Of a stretch of 21,643 nt of DNA, positions 6,739-14,974 are shown piece after piece. Below the pieces are notes generated by a model. The model did no database searches, was not told where the DNA came from, and saw only the letters and a program-made list of their open reading frames with translations. The DNA comes from an uncultured Eubacteriales bacterium (GTDB taxonomy: Bacteria > Bacillota > Clostridia > Oscillospirales > Acutalibacteraceae). The stretch lies in NCBI GenBank assembly GCA_934725345.1, contig CAKVBG010000013.1, positions 1-21,643 of the forward strand, in the 5' to 3' direction. Position 1 is the stretch's first letter. Each line of letters begins with the position of its first letter. The position numbers and the translations under genes were made by a program.

Positions 6739-8250
6739 CTATTTTATAATAACATCTATATTACTGGATTTTGCACTTTGAATCAATGCCTCTAAAGGAC
6801 TAACTTTTGAGATACTACTATCTGCGTGAGGAGTTGGTTCATAAGGCCCCAGATTATAGGGTTTTCCTAAAACTTCAAGTATTATCTTTTTAAGTTCATT
6901 TCTACACTCGGGTTTTTTAAGTAGTTCAAAAGCTAAAAGGTTTTTGGGGCTTATGAGTATATGGTTTCCTCGCTTGTAAGCCTTTGATTCCACAAGTGCA
7001 AAATTAAGTGAAGTGAGTTCGGGGTTGTCTTTTACCTTATCCAGTATTTGACTCCACTCCTTCAAATCACTAGGCGAGGAAGGGTCTAAAGTCGGCTTCG
7101 AAACTTGAGTTGGTTTGGTAGGTTCAGACATATCTTTTTGATTTGAGGGAGACGGGGGCAAAGGAGTCGGCTTTGAAAACTTACTGCACATTTTTACCAA
7201 AGCTATTTCTAGTTCAATTTTTTTGTTATTGCCTGAGCTGATATTTTTATAAGTTTGCTGAAGTATGTTTGTGCAATCAATTATATCTTGAAGTGCAATA
7301 CGAGGCAAAATGCTACTTTCCGTGAGACTTTGATCCGGAAGATAATCCAAACAATTTGTTGCCTTAAAAATCATAAGCCCACGGAAATACTCGAGCATCT
7401 CTTCGCAAACCTTCCCAAAGCTTACAGTTTTTCTATAAATTTCCTCAAGCATCTCAAGAGATTTTAAAAATTCGGCGGAAAATATAAAACTCGCCATCTT
7501 GTTTATAAACTCTTTTTCTGGCATACCTAAAATGATTCTCACGGTTTTTTCGTCTATAACCGCGTTTTCGCAAGCATTCCGGCATTGTTCCAAAATTGAT
7601 AGGGCATCTCGCATAGCTCCGTCGGCTAGCTTTGAAATTAAAAGTGCGGCAGGTTTTTCAATTTCTATTTTTTCATTTTTACAAACTTTTTCAAGCTGCG
7701 AACATATCTCCAGTGCAGAAAATCTATTAAACTCAAATTTCTGACACCTGGAAACTATCGTTAAAGGTAGTTTATGAACTTCAGTAGTAGCTAAAATAAA
7801 AACCACATGAGATGGCGGCTCTTCTAAGGTTTTTAAAAAGGCATTAAATGCACCCGGGGAAAGCATATGAACCTCATCAACTATGTAAACTCGATATTTA
7901 CACTTAGTTGGAGTGAATGCCATTTCATCTCTAATGCTTCTTATGTTTTCAACTCCGTTGTTGCTTGCGGCATCTATTTCTATGATATCTAGAAAATTCT
8001 CTAAATTCACACTCTTACAAAACTCGCATTCACCGCATGGATTGCCCTCCCTTGGAGAACAGCAATTTATAGCCCTAGCAAGTATTTTAGCACAAGAGGT
8101 TTTACCCGTACCACGAGGGCCTGTAAAAAGATAAGCATGCGATATCTTCCCTGAAGAAACTTCATTTTTCAAGATACGCGTAATGTGATTTTGTCCAACA
8201 ACATCGTCAAAAGTTTGAGGACGCCATTTACGGTAAAGCGCTCTATGCAA
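6739..8250 (-). CDS. dnaX: DNA polymerase III subunit gamma/tau
   Basis: The motor subunit of the replication clamp loader. Visible in order: ALYRKWRPQTFDDVVGQ start, Walker A GPRGTGKTS, a zinc module (C-x8-C-x2-C-x2-C within INCCSPREGNPCGECEFC), Walker B VDEVHML, the SRC arginine-finger motif (IVSRCQKFEF), domain III, then a Pro/Ser/Thr-rich linker (about 370-405) and a C-terminal tau-like domain. I place the start at TTG 8250, giving MHRALYRKW, 503 residues, because AAGGTGG (8261-8267) is then a correctly placed ribosome site and homologues begin this way; a GTG at 8265 in the same frame would add five residues but lies inside that site. No clear slippage heptamer for a short gamma form was seen. 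Follows ffs by about 28 bases. Confidence 0.95.
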   Translation of the reverse strand: MHRALYRKWRPQTFDDVVGQNHITRILKNEVSSGKISHAYLFTGPRGTGKTSCAKILARAINCCSPREGNPCGECEFCKSVNLENFLDIIEIDAASNNGVENIRSIRDEMAFTPTKCKYRVYIVDEVHMLSPGAFNAFLKTLEEPPSHVVFILATTEVHKLPLTIVSRCQKFEFNRFSALEICSQLEKVCKNEKIEIEKPAALLISKLADGAMRDALSILEQCRNACENAVIDEKTVRIILGMPEKEFINKMASFIFSAEFLKSLEMLEEIYRKTVSFGKVCEEMLEYFRGLMIFKATNCLDYLPDQSLTESSILPRIALQDIIDCTNILQQTYKNISSGNNKKIELEIALVKMCSKFSKPTPLPPSPSNQKDMSEPTKPTQVSKPTLDPSSPSDLKEWSQILDKVKDNPELTSLNFALVESKAYKRGNHILISPKNLLAFELLKKPECRNELKKIILEVLGKPYNLGPYEPTPHADSSISKVSPLEALIQSAKSSNIDVIIK

Positions 8251-8277
8251 TTTCTTCAATACCACCTTGCCTTAAAT

Positions 8278-8415
8278 CGTATAATTCAACATACAGTCGA
8301 ACGAACTAACCATATCGCACGAAAAATATTGTTTAATGCTGCTCGGTTCCCCGCCTGACATGGTTCACAATCATTCGTCGCATGGGACCCATCCAACTGC
8401 ATGTTGAATCATACG
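8278..8415 (-). ncRNA. ffs: Signal recognition particle RNA, short bacterial type
   Basis: The minus strand holds the SRP RNA apical core TGTCAGG-CGG-GGAA-CCG-AGCAGC (about 8337-8362): the conserved asymmetric loop that binds the Ffh M domain and a GGAA tetraloop. The two ends pair as one long helix: CGTATGATTCAACATGCAGT (from 8415) against ACTGTATGTTGAATTATACG (ending 8278), 20 pairs with two G-U. This gives about 138 bases, longer than E. coli 4.5S (114) but without the Alu domain of the large Bacillus/Clostridium scRNA (about 270). The mature ends are set here at the helix ends and may differ by a few bases. Its place just before dnaX is the usual one in Firmicutes. It is probably processed from the leader of the dnaX operon transcript. 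Confidence 0.9.
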
Positions 8416-8419
8416 CCTA

Positions 8420-8448
8420 TTGATTTAGCTCAAAAGGATATATATAAT
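8420..8448 (+). promoter_or_regulatory. Promoter of the YhaO/YhaN pair
   Basis: TTGATT (8420-8425), 17 bases, TATAAT (8443-8448) reads toward the gene at 8508. It overlaps the opposite promoter of ffs-dnaX; the two -10 boxes are directly adjacent. Confidence 0.7.
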
Positions 8449-8477
8449 ATTATACACATAGGTTTAAAAAAATTCAA
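8449..8477 (-). promoter_or_regulatory. Promoter of ffs-dnaX-ybaB-recR
   Basis: On the minus strand TTGAAT (8472-8477), 17 bases, TATAAT (8449-8454). Transcription would start near 8442, about 27 bases before the SRP RNA 5' end, so the RNA needs 5' processing unless another start is used. Confidence 0.7.
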
Positions 8478-8507
8478 CTATTATTTTTTAGAAATGAGAG
8501 AAAATAA

Positions 8508-9638
8508 TTGGAAGTTAAAATAGCACATTGTTCCGACTTTCATTTAGGTGTTAAAAATGATTCGAGTAAAACCGCTATAACCAACGTTGAGCGAAAAAAA
8601 GTATTATTAGAAGTTATAGAAAAGTGCAAACAGCAAGCCGCTCAGTTACTATTGATATCGGGCGACTTCTTTGATGATGTTAAAGTAAGTCCCTCAGAAG
8701 TAGAGGAAATTAAAACTATTCTTTCAAGTTGTCCTGAAATTAAAATTTTTATTTCACCCGGAAACCATGACCCTTTTACTCCGGATTCTCCTTATGCTGT
8801 TTATAAATGGCCTCAAAACGTTTATATCTTTAAAAATACCACTATCGATTATTTTGAGTTGCCGGAGCTCAAAACTCGGGTTTGGGGCGCAGCTTTTAGA
8901 AGTATCTACCAAACAGAAGGTATGCTGTCAGAAATTCCTGAGCTTAGTAGAGACTTTTTAAATATATGCATGATGCATGGTACTGTAACCGCAAAAGATA
9001 AAGATTACTATAATCCCATAAAGCTCTCAGAAATGGAAAACAGCCATATGAATTATATTGCTCTAGGACACATACACAAAAAAACTCCAATATCTAAAAT
9101 AAATGATACTTTCTACGCGTATAGCGGTTCTCCTTTTGGAAATGGCTTTGGCGAAACGGGGGATAAAGGTATCTACATAGGAACCATCTCTCAGAATAAC
9201 TGTGATTTGAAATTTCAAAAAATTAACTCCAGAAATTATGAAAAACTAACTTTAACCCTTAGCTCGGCTGATAATTGTAGTGAACTTTCGAATTTTATCA
9301 TTAAGGAAATTAAACACCACTACGGTGAAAACTTTGCTCAAAATTTATATGAGATAACTTTAAGCGGAAGCATAAAAGAAGATTTTTTAATTGACCCAAA
9401 ATATTTAGAACTATTACTTCAAAACAAACTCTTCTTTGTAAAAATAATAGACAAAACGACTGTTGAAATTAATGTTGAAAAATTAGCTTTTCGAAACGAT
9501 TTCAAAAGTATGTTCATTAAAAAAACACTTCAAAGAATAGACGCTGCTCAAAGTGAAGAGGAAAAAAATCTGCTTGAGAAAGCTCTGAAGATAGGCATAA
9601 AAGCTTTCACGGAGGATATCACTTGCTATGAAGATTAA
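8508..9638 (+). CDS. SbcD/YhaO-type DNA repair metallophosphoesterase
   Basis: Nuclease partner of a Rad50/SbcC-like ATPase (next gene). 376 residues with all calcineurin-like metal-binding motifs of the Mre11/SbcD family: D10-x-H12, GD53 in SGDFFDD, GN86-H87-D88, H157 in MMHG and GH188-x-H190. After the catalytic domain a capping domain (about 230-330) and a helical, acidic C-terminus follow. Size, the 'SPGNHDPF' form and the YhaN-type partner point to the YhaO branch (B. subtilis YhaO) rather than classical SbcD. Start TTG 8508, with a modest GAGAG upstream; no in-frame ATG lies near the conserved VKIAHCSDFHLG, so TTG is well supported. The 3' end overlaps the next gene by 11 bases. Expected to process broken or blocked DNA ends; substrate not visible. 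Confidence 0.9.
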   Translation: MEVKIAHCSDFHLGVKNDSSKTAITNVERKKVLLEVIEKCKQQAAQLLLISGDFFDDVKVSPSEVEEIKTILSSCPEIKIFISPGNHDPFTPDSPYAVYKWPQNVYIFKNTTIDYFELPELKTRVWGAAFRSIYQTEGMLSEIPELSRDFLNICMMHGTVTAKDKDYYNPIKLSEMENSHMNYIALGHIHKKTPISKINDTFYAYSGSPFGNGFGETGDKGIYIGTISQNNCDLKFQKINSRNYEKLTLTLSSADNCSELSNFIIKEIKHHYGENFAQNLYEITLSGSIKEDFLIDPKYLELLLQNKLFFVKIIDKTTVEINVEKLAFRNDFKSMFIKKTLQRIDAAQSEEEKNLLEKALKIGIKAFTEDITCYED

Positions 9639-12204
9639 AAAAATAGAAATAAACAGTTTTGGAAAATTTGAGAATTTTGAGCTATTTCTTGAGGACGATA
9701 TTCAGGTTATATATGGAGAAAACGAAGCCGGAAAATCTACACTAATGGAGTTTATAAAACTTTTGCTGTATAGTCGGCGCAAAGGGGAAACTACCTGCAC
9801 TGAAGATAAACTTCTTAGAAGTAAATATTCTCCTTGGAGCGGTAAAAACATGCAAGGTGCTATGGAGTTTTCTTGGAATGGGTACGACTATCGACTTGAA
9901 AAAAAAATAAGTAATATATCTGCCCTTAAAGATGTGACCAAGCTCTACAACTGCTCACTGGGAGAATTAATAAATCTCGGTAAAAAAGAAGAAGTTGGCG
10001 AGCGCCTCTTTAAGCTCGATTTATATAGTTTTGAAAGAAGTAGCTACATCTCGAATTTTGCAAACCATGGTTTTCAAGATATTAAAAACTCAAAAGACTC
10101 TTTACTCAATAAAATGTTTAATCTATCTTCCTTGGAAGAAGAGGAAGTTTCGGGGATTAAAGTTATTTCTCGGATAGAAGACGCTATAAAACAACTGTAT
10201 ACTCAGAGAGGGAAAAAAGGTAAAATTCAACGCCTAGAGGAAGAGATAAAAACTTTGAAATTAGAAATAGAAACAGCTAAAAATATTGAGAAAGAAAAAG
10301 ACGTTTTATCAAAACAGTTGACCCAAATAGAAAGTTTAATAAAAGAAAAGCAGAATCTTGAAACCCAAATAGATAAACTATCAGTTTACAATAAGATATG
10401 TGCTTTGAAAGAAGTAATAGAATTAGTTAAACTTAAGCAAGATTGCGAAAACAAAGTTAAATGCATCGGTCCGGAAAATCTACAGGATTTTTTAAATTAT
10501 CTTGAAACCTTGAAATCTGAAATAAATTTAGAAGAAACTAAACAAAAAGAACTTAAATCCAAAATTTCACAAAATTTCATACCGGTTTCTGAGGAAGACC
10601 TAGAAAGGTTAAATTTGCAAACGAAAGAACAAGAAGGACTGAAGAAACGTTTAGATAAAGTAACTTTTTTCGCAGAATTAAAAAGCATTCAAAATATAAA
10701 AAAAGAAGATATACAGCAAATCTACAACAACAAAATTTTAGATTTAATCAGTGAATACGAAAAAGAAAAAAATCAGCTTGAAACACTAAAGACTGAACTT
10801 GAATCTTTAAAAGCCAATCAGGCTAATGCAGAGATTCAAAGTGCTGAGCTACAAGCTTGTCTTAAGGAAAAAATTTTTAAATATAAAATGGTGTGGATTT
10901 TAGTTATAGTTTTTATTTTTTCTGCCGTCGCAGCATATATTTTTTTAAGTTTAAGTAATGAGGTAGCTTCAGCGGTTGCCTTTTCATTGGTAGCGGTGAT
11001 TTTGCCGACGATTTGGAATCTAAAAACTTTAAAACCTCAAATTGCTTCTTTGAAAGAAAAAATACACGAACTTGGAAAGGAACTAGCAAATCCGGAATTT
11101 GAAAAAATAAAATCACTTATTCTGAACCACGAGAAAAATATGTCTCAAAGTGAGATAAATGCTCAGACCATCTTAAACAATCAGCGAACAGAACTTGAAG
11201 CTCACTTAAGAAATTCCGAAGCTGCTTTCAAGGAGCTTTTAGGTGAAAAAAATATTTCTAGCGTTTCTCAATACTATGAAGCTTACGCCAAAACAAAAAC
11301 CTTTTATGAAAATAAAGCAGAGCTAGAAAGTGTAAATGAAAAAATTCAAGAATTAAAATCTAGGTTTATAAAAGACATATCCAAATATTCTGTTGCAGCG
11401 AATTACGAAGAGTCTTTAGGGTTACTTGATCAGCTTCATTGTATTTCTAAAAACATACATGAGTATCAACAGAAAATTTCTATCAAACTAGAAAACATAG
11501 GCTCATATACAGATAATCTCGAAGATCTTGAAAATCAATTAAATAATCTTGAACCGCAACTCAGTAGCTTTGATTTTTCATCTTCCCTTCAGGACATAAA
11601 TTCTTTGACGTCTAGGCTAAACGAACTTAAAAGCATGAAACTATCAGATATAAAATTTGAAATTCGAAATAAGATGAAAGTTCCAGCAAAAAGTTTGGCG
11701 GAGCTTGAAAAAGAACTGTTTGAAAAAAATTCTCAGTTTAGAGCTGCAAGCGAACACTTAAAGGTATTAAACCTTACAAATGAACTTATTCAAGAAACAG
11801 AAAATGAGTTTAGAAAAAAATTCAATCCCCAATTAGATAAACTTGCTTCTAAAATATTTTGTAAACTCACTTCAAACAAATATACTGATGTGTATATAAA
11901 AAAAGATTACTCCATAGAGATTGGAAAAGATTCAATTCATAGAAATTTTCAAAATTTTAGTAGCGGTACTATTGACCAGGCTTACTTGGCGTTAAGAATT
12001 GCACTCTCAAAACTTATTTCTAAAGAAGCAAAAGTGCCAATATTTATTGATGATATACTAGCGAGGTACGATACTAAAAGAATGAAAAACGCTCTGGAGT
12101 TTTTAAAAGAAAATTCAAAGTGCACTCAAACTATCATTTTTACTTGCCACGAGAAACTAGCACAGTCTGCTCATGCTGAGGGAATTAAGGTCATGATTCT
12201 GTAG
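9628..12204 (+). CDS. YhaN/SbcC-like SMC-type ATPase with central membrane hairpin
   Basis: 858 residues of Rad50/SbcC architecture. Walker A GENEAGKST (30-38) closes the N-terminal half ATPase; long coiled coils with heptads run about 190-415 and 470-750; the C-terminal half has the signature FSSGTIDQAYLALRIAL, close to the 'LSRGTxEQxYLALRLAL' of YhaN, and Walker B IFIDDILARYD. Where Rad50/SbcC have the CxxC zinc hook, this protein has two hydrophobic stretches (about 422-442 and 446-466) forming a transmembrane hairpin, so the ATPase pair is probably tethered to the membrane. It forms a two-gene unit with the nuclease, overlapping it by 11 bases, with GGAGG about 12 bases before ATG 9628. 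The tail overlaps the convergent DUF5711-like gene by 14 bases. Confidence 0.9.
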   Translation: MKIKKIEINSFGKFENFELFLEDDIQVIYGENEAGKSTLMEFIKLLLYSRRKGETTCTEDKLLRSKYSPWSGKNMQGAMEFSWNGYDYRLEKKISNISALKDVTKLYNCSLGELINLGKKEEVGERLFKLDLYSFERSSYISNFANHGFQDIKNSKDSLLNKMFNLSSLEEEEVSGIKVISRIEDAIKQLYTQRGKKGKIQRLEEEIKTLKLEIETAKNIEKEKDVLSKQLTQIESLIKEKQNLETQIDKLSVYNKICALKEVIELVKLKQDCENKVKCIGPENLQDFLNYLETLKSEINLEETKQKELKSKISQNFIPVSEEDLERLNLQTKEQEGLKKRLDKVTFFAELKSIQNIKKEDIQQIYNNKILDLISEYEKEKNQLETLKTELESLKANQANAEIQSAELQACLKEKIFKYKMVWILVIVFIFSAVAAYIFLSLSNEVASAVAFSLVAVILPTIWNLKTLKPQIASLKEKIHELGKELANPEFEKIKSLILNHEKNMSQSEINAQTILNNQRTELEAHLRNSEAAFKELLGEKNISSVSQYYEAYAKTKTFYENKAELESVNEKIQELKSRFIKDISKYSVAANYEESLGLLDQLHCISKNIHEYQQKISIKLENIGSYTDNLEDLENQLNNLEPQLSSFDFSSSLQDINSLTSRLNELKSMKLSDIKFEIRNKMKVPAKSLAELEKELFEKNSQFRAASEHLKVLNLTNELIQETENEFRKKFNPQLDKLASKIFCKLTSNKYTDVYIKKDYSIEIGKDSIHRNFQNFSSGTIDQAYLALRIALSKLISKEAKVPIFIDDILARYDTKRMKNALEFLKENSKCTQTIIFTCHEKLAQSAHAEGIKVMIL

Positions 12205-13414
12205 AATTATATTTTTGAAGATGAGAAATTTTTAGCTTGTCTATCGTTTTATTTTGAAGTAAGTAAACTTCTGAACTTGAATTGGCAATTACTTTTCTAT
12301 AGATGTCTTTAACTTTTAAATATCCTTGGAATTTGCCATCTATGCTGTAAACTATTAATTTGTCATCCGAAAGGACAAAAATGCGGTGCTTAGTATGGCA
12401 AATGCTTTTTGAATTTTGATTGGTTTCAAAGTGGGATTTAAGCTCTCCGGAGGTATCAATCAGATATATTTTATCGTCTGAACTTGTGCCCCCAGAAGCC
12501 GAAAGACAATAGCAAAGACCCCACTCTTCATTAAAACTGTAATCTTTAAGGAATTGATTATTGTATGAAAGTTTTTTGATTTTACCTGTCTTAGGATTTA
12601 TAACACAAAGGTAATTGTTGCCGATAGCTAAAATGTTTCCATTGGAGAAATATTTTAAGTCTGTGATGATGTTATCTTCGAGTTTAAAAATATGTTCGGG
12701 TTTTTCGGATTTAAAATTTAGAACGTACACACTAGAATTGGTGTTACCCTCGCCAATAGATACTCCTCCTACTGCTGCTTTGTTCCCTTGGGGATTTAAA
12801 GCAATAGAAGATGCGTAAATTTCCGAAAAATAGTATTTATACTTCTCTGTGTTTTTACGGCTCCAAATTGTACATTCCGAGAGGTAATTTTGAGATTCGG
12901 TTATGAGAGAATAAGTGCCATTATCCAGGATATCTGCAGCTAAAATATTGTTTTCACATTTGGCCTCATGAAGTGTTCGAACTACGCTTTCAATTCTGAA
13001 TTTTTTCCCGCCTACGTCGTATAAAATTGCTCTTATCCCCGCAGACTTCAATCTAGGACAGTTCAAATTATGGCTTTCTTCTCTTACTTTATATGCAGAT
13101 TTATTTAAAACCCCGCAAGCCATATCGCTTGCAGATATAATATCGCTTCCTAAAAAATCAAGGCAATCATACGGCACTTTATTTCCTTTTATCTTTTGAG
13201 GAAACTTCCCGGATTTAAAACCAGATTTCCAACTGTTCTCGAAGTAAAGCAAGACATTTTCAGGATAAAGTTTCGATTTATTTGACCACAATATTAAAAA
13301 CAAAAAACTACATATCAAACAAAACAATATTTTTCTTATTTCTTTGAATGTTTTTTTATTCCAACTATTTTGATTGTTGTCAGCGGTCTTAGACAAAAAC
13401 GATTTAAATTTCAT
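12191..13414 (-). CDS. DUF5711-like single-pass membrane protein with propeller-like repeats
   Basis: 407 residues from ATG 13414; an ATG four codons earlier (13426) lies within the ribosome site AAAGGA, so the inner one is preferred. One membrane helix (about residues 28-45, KILFCLICSFLFLILW) follows a basic cytoplasmic start. The long outer part is beta-rich with repeats of the form 'xxxLxVINPKTGKIKKL', 'KIYLIDTSGELKSHF', 'DKLIVYSIDGKFQGYL', like a WD40/PQQ-type propeller. This agrees with DUF5711 proteins found in Oscillospiraceae and relatives; their role is unknown. Last gene of the ruvC-to-truA operon, overlapping truA by 11 bases, and tail to tail with yhaN. Probably an exposed, extracytoplasmic interaction protein (inference). 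Family call moderately sure. Confidence 0.7.
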   Translation of the reverse strand: MKFKSFLSKTADNNQNSWNKKTFKEIRKILFCLICSFLFLILWSNKSKLYPENVLLYFENSWKSGFKSGKFPQKIKGNKVPYDCLDFLGSDIISASDMACGVLNKSAYKVREESHNLNCPRLKSAGIRAILYDVGGKKFRIESVVRTLHEAKCENNILAADILDNGTYSLITESQNYLSECTIWSRKNTEKYKYYFSEIYASSIALNPQGNKAAVGGVSIGEGNTNSSVYVLNFKSEKPEHIFKLEDNIITDLKYFSNGNILAIGNNYLCVINPKTGKIKKLSYNNQFLKDYSFNEEWGLCYCLSASGGTSSDDKIYLIDTSGELKSHFETNQNSKSICHTKHRIFVLSDDKLIVYSIDGKFQGYLKVKDIYRKVIANSSSEVYLLQNKTIDKLKISHLQKYNSTES

Positions 13415-14192
13415 TATGGTTTGCATCCTTTATTTCATAAAATACTTTGTTTAAGTATAGCCCTTGAGGAGGGGCAGTAGGGCCTGCACACGCCCTATTT
13501 CTTGCTTCTATTATTTTAGGAATATCTTCTTTTTTGAATTTCTTTTGAGCTACTCTTAAAAGCGTTCCCACCAGTATACGCACCATGTTATATAAAAACC
13601 CGTTCGCACTTACAGTAATTTCAACCATATTATCTTTTTTAGTAACACTAAAATCATATATCGTGCGAACCATATTTCGAGGCTCTCTTTTATCAAGGGT
13701 TGCAAAGGAAGTAAAATCATGTGTGCCGATAAACAGCTTGGCCGTTTCGTTTAAGTAGTTTACATCTAAGTCATACCAGTAATGAAGAGCATGATTACAA
13801 TAAAACGGATTTCTAATTCTATGATTCCAAATTTTGTACACGTACTCTTTTCCTTTGCAGGAATATCGGGCGTCGAAATCCAAAGGAACCTCTCTGGCGC
13901 AAGTTGCAGCTATATCAGAGGGCAATAATCGGTTTAGCGCATAGACTAAATTCACAGCTTTTATTCGGTTAAACGTTTTAAAGCTTACTCCATACATATT
14001 TGCATGAACAAATGAATCTGTGCGGCTGCAGCCTTTTATATCCACAGACTCTTTTAAAATTTTTTCGAGTGTACTTTGAAAAACTTCTTGCACACTAAGT
14101 GCGTTTTCTTGAACCTGCCAACCATGATAGTTACTACCGTCATATGATAGTATCAGTGATATATTTCTTAAATTTTTATCCATAAGTTGCAT
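13404..14192 (-). CDS. truA: tRNA pseudouridine(38-40) synthase TruA
   Basis: Converts uridines 38-40 in the anticodon arm of tRNAs to pseudouridine. 262 residues, usual length 245-270. Motifs: LSYDGSNYHGWQVQ (15-28), the catalytic loop CSRTDSFVHA with Asp59 nucleophile, SFKTFNRI, YVYKIWN (substrate Tyr), FIGTHDFTSFA, and NGFLYNMVRILVGTLL near the C-terminus. The active loop is normally GRTDAGVHA; here the second Gly is Phe61, a change worth noting but not at the nucleophile. Start ATG 14192 has AGGAG seven bases before it and overlaps ecfT by 25 bases. ecfA1-ecfA2-ecfT-truA is the standard Firmicutes order. Confidence 0.95.
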   Translation of the reverse strand: MQLMDKNLRNISLILSYDGSNYHGWQVQENALSVQEVFQSTLEKILKESVDIKGCSRTDSFVHANMYGVSFKTFNRIKAVNLVYALNRLLPSDIAATCAREVPLDFDARYSCKGKEYVYKIWNHRIRNPFYCNHALHYWYDLDVNYLNETAKLFIGTHDFTSFATLDKREPRNMVRTIYDFSVTKKDNMVEITVSANGFLYNMVRILVGTLLRVAQKKFKKEDIPKIIEARNRACAGPTAPPQGLYLNKVFYEIKDANHNEI

Positions 14193-14974
14193 CCTATAAC
14201 TCCTAAAATAAGAATGAATGTAATCAAAATTGCTGCAAAATCTACAGGTTTAAATTCATATGATTTAAAATTCGAGTGTGGTTTTGAGCTATCATAACAC
14301 CTGGATTCAATTGCTAAGGCTAAACTATCCGCTCGGCGAAGTGAAGAGACCAGCAACGGCACAAGTACTGATAGGAGATTCTTAAAAAACTTTAGTATAT
14401 TCCGGGTTTTAAAATTTGCTCCTCTGGCTCTTTGAGCATTAATTATTTTAGTAGTTTCTTCAAAGACTGTTGGAATGAATTTTAAGGTTATAGTTATCGT
14501 AAGGGCAATATCTCGGGAATTTATTCCTAGAAACTCAAAGGGTGCAAGAATTTTTTCCACGGAGTAAGCAATTTGAGTGGGGGAGGTTGTAAACATTATT
14601 GATGAAGTAGTTATCATCAGTGTTATGAGCTTTATAATCATTATACAGCTTAACTTGATGCCTTTTTGCGAAACGTAAAATTTACCGCTAGTAATTAATC
14701 TAGCTTGTGCCTCAAACATCAAATTGATAAATGCAGTTATAAGTGAAATAAATATGAGAGTTTTATTGTTTTTTACAAAACGAACAGCTGAAATGTTAGT
14801 GAGTTTCATCAGGATTCCACAGCCCATTGAAATCAAAATCAAAGCACTTAAACTACGAACCCAAAATATTACTATCGTCATTAAAAAGAAAATGAGCAGT
14901 TTTGTTCTGGGGTCTAGTTTATGTATTATTGAATCTCCGGGCAAATATTTGCCAACTGAAATGTTTTGTATCAT
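14168..14974 (-). CDS. ecfT: ECF transporter transmembrane energising protein EcfT
   Basis: Membrane scaffold of an ECF-type vitamin/metal transporter; it couples the two ATPases to substrate-binding S proteins. 268 residues with hydrophobic segments at about 25-65, 70-90, 105-135 and 238-265. The coupling motifs are visible: first ARG (AQRARG, 183-185) and the second at AIESRCY (224-226), with Cys in place of Gly as in many Clostridia. The N-terminus SVGKYLPGDSIIHKLDPRTKLL is typical. ATG 14974 overlaps the ecfA2 stop by four bases (ATGA). No S component is in the window, so this is a shared (group II) module serving unlinked S proteins. Confidence 0.95.
   Translation of the reverse strand: MIQNISVGKYLPGDSIIHKLDPRTKLLIFFLMTIVIFWVRSLSALILISMGCGILMKLTNISAVRFVKNNKTLIFISLITAFINLMFEAQARLITSGKFYVSQKGIKLSCIMIIKLITLMITTSSIMFTTSPTQIAYSVEKILAPFEFLGINSRDIALTITITLKFIPTVFEETTKIINAQRARGANFKTRNILKFFKNLLSVLVPLLVSSLRRADSLALAIESRCYDSSKPHSNFKSYEFKPVDFAAILITFILILGVIGCNLWIKI

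Noticed and set aside
6739..8250. Programmed frameshift in dnaX giving a short gamma subunit
   Set aside because: No A-rich slippery heptamer with a following stop in the shifted frame and hairpin was noticed around the end of domain III.
8278..8415. A riboswitch or T-box leader upstream of dnaX
   Set aside because: The conserved TGTCAGG...GGAA...AGCAGC core and long closing helix identify it as SRP RNA.
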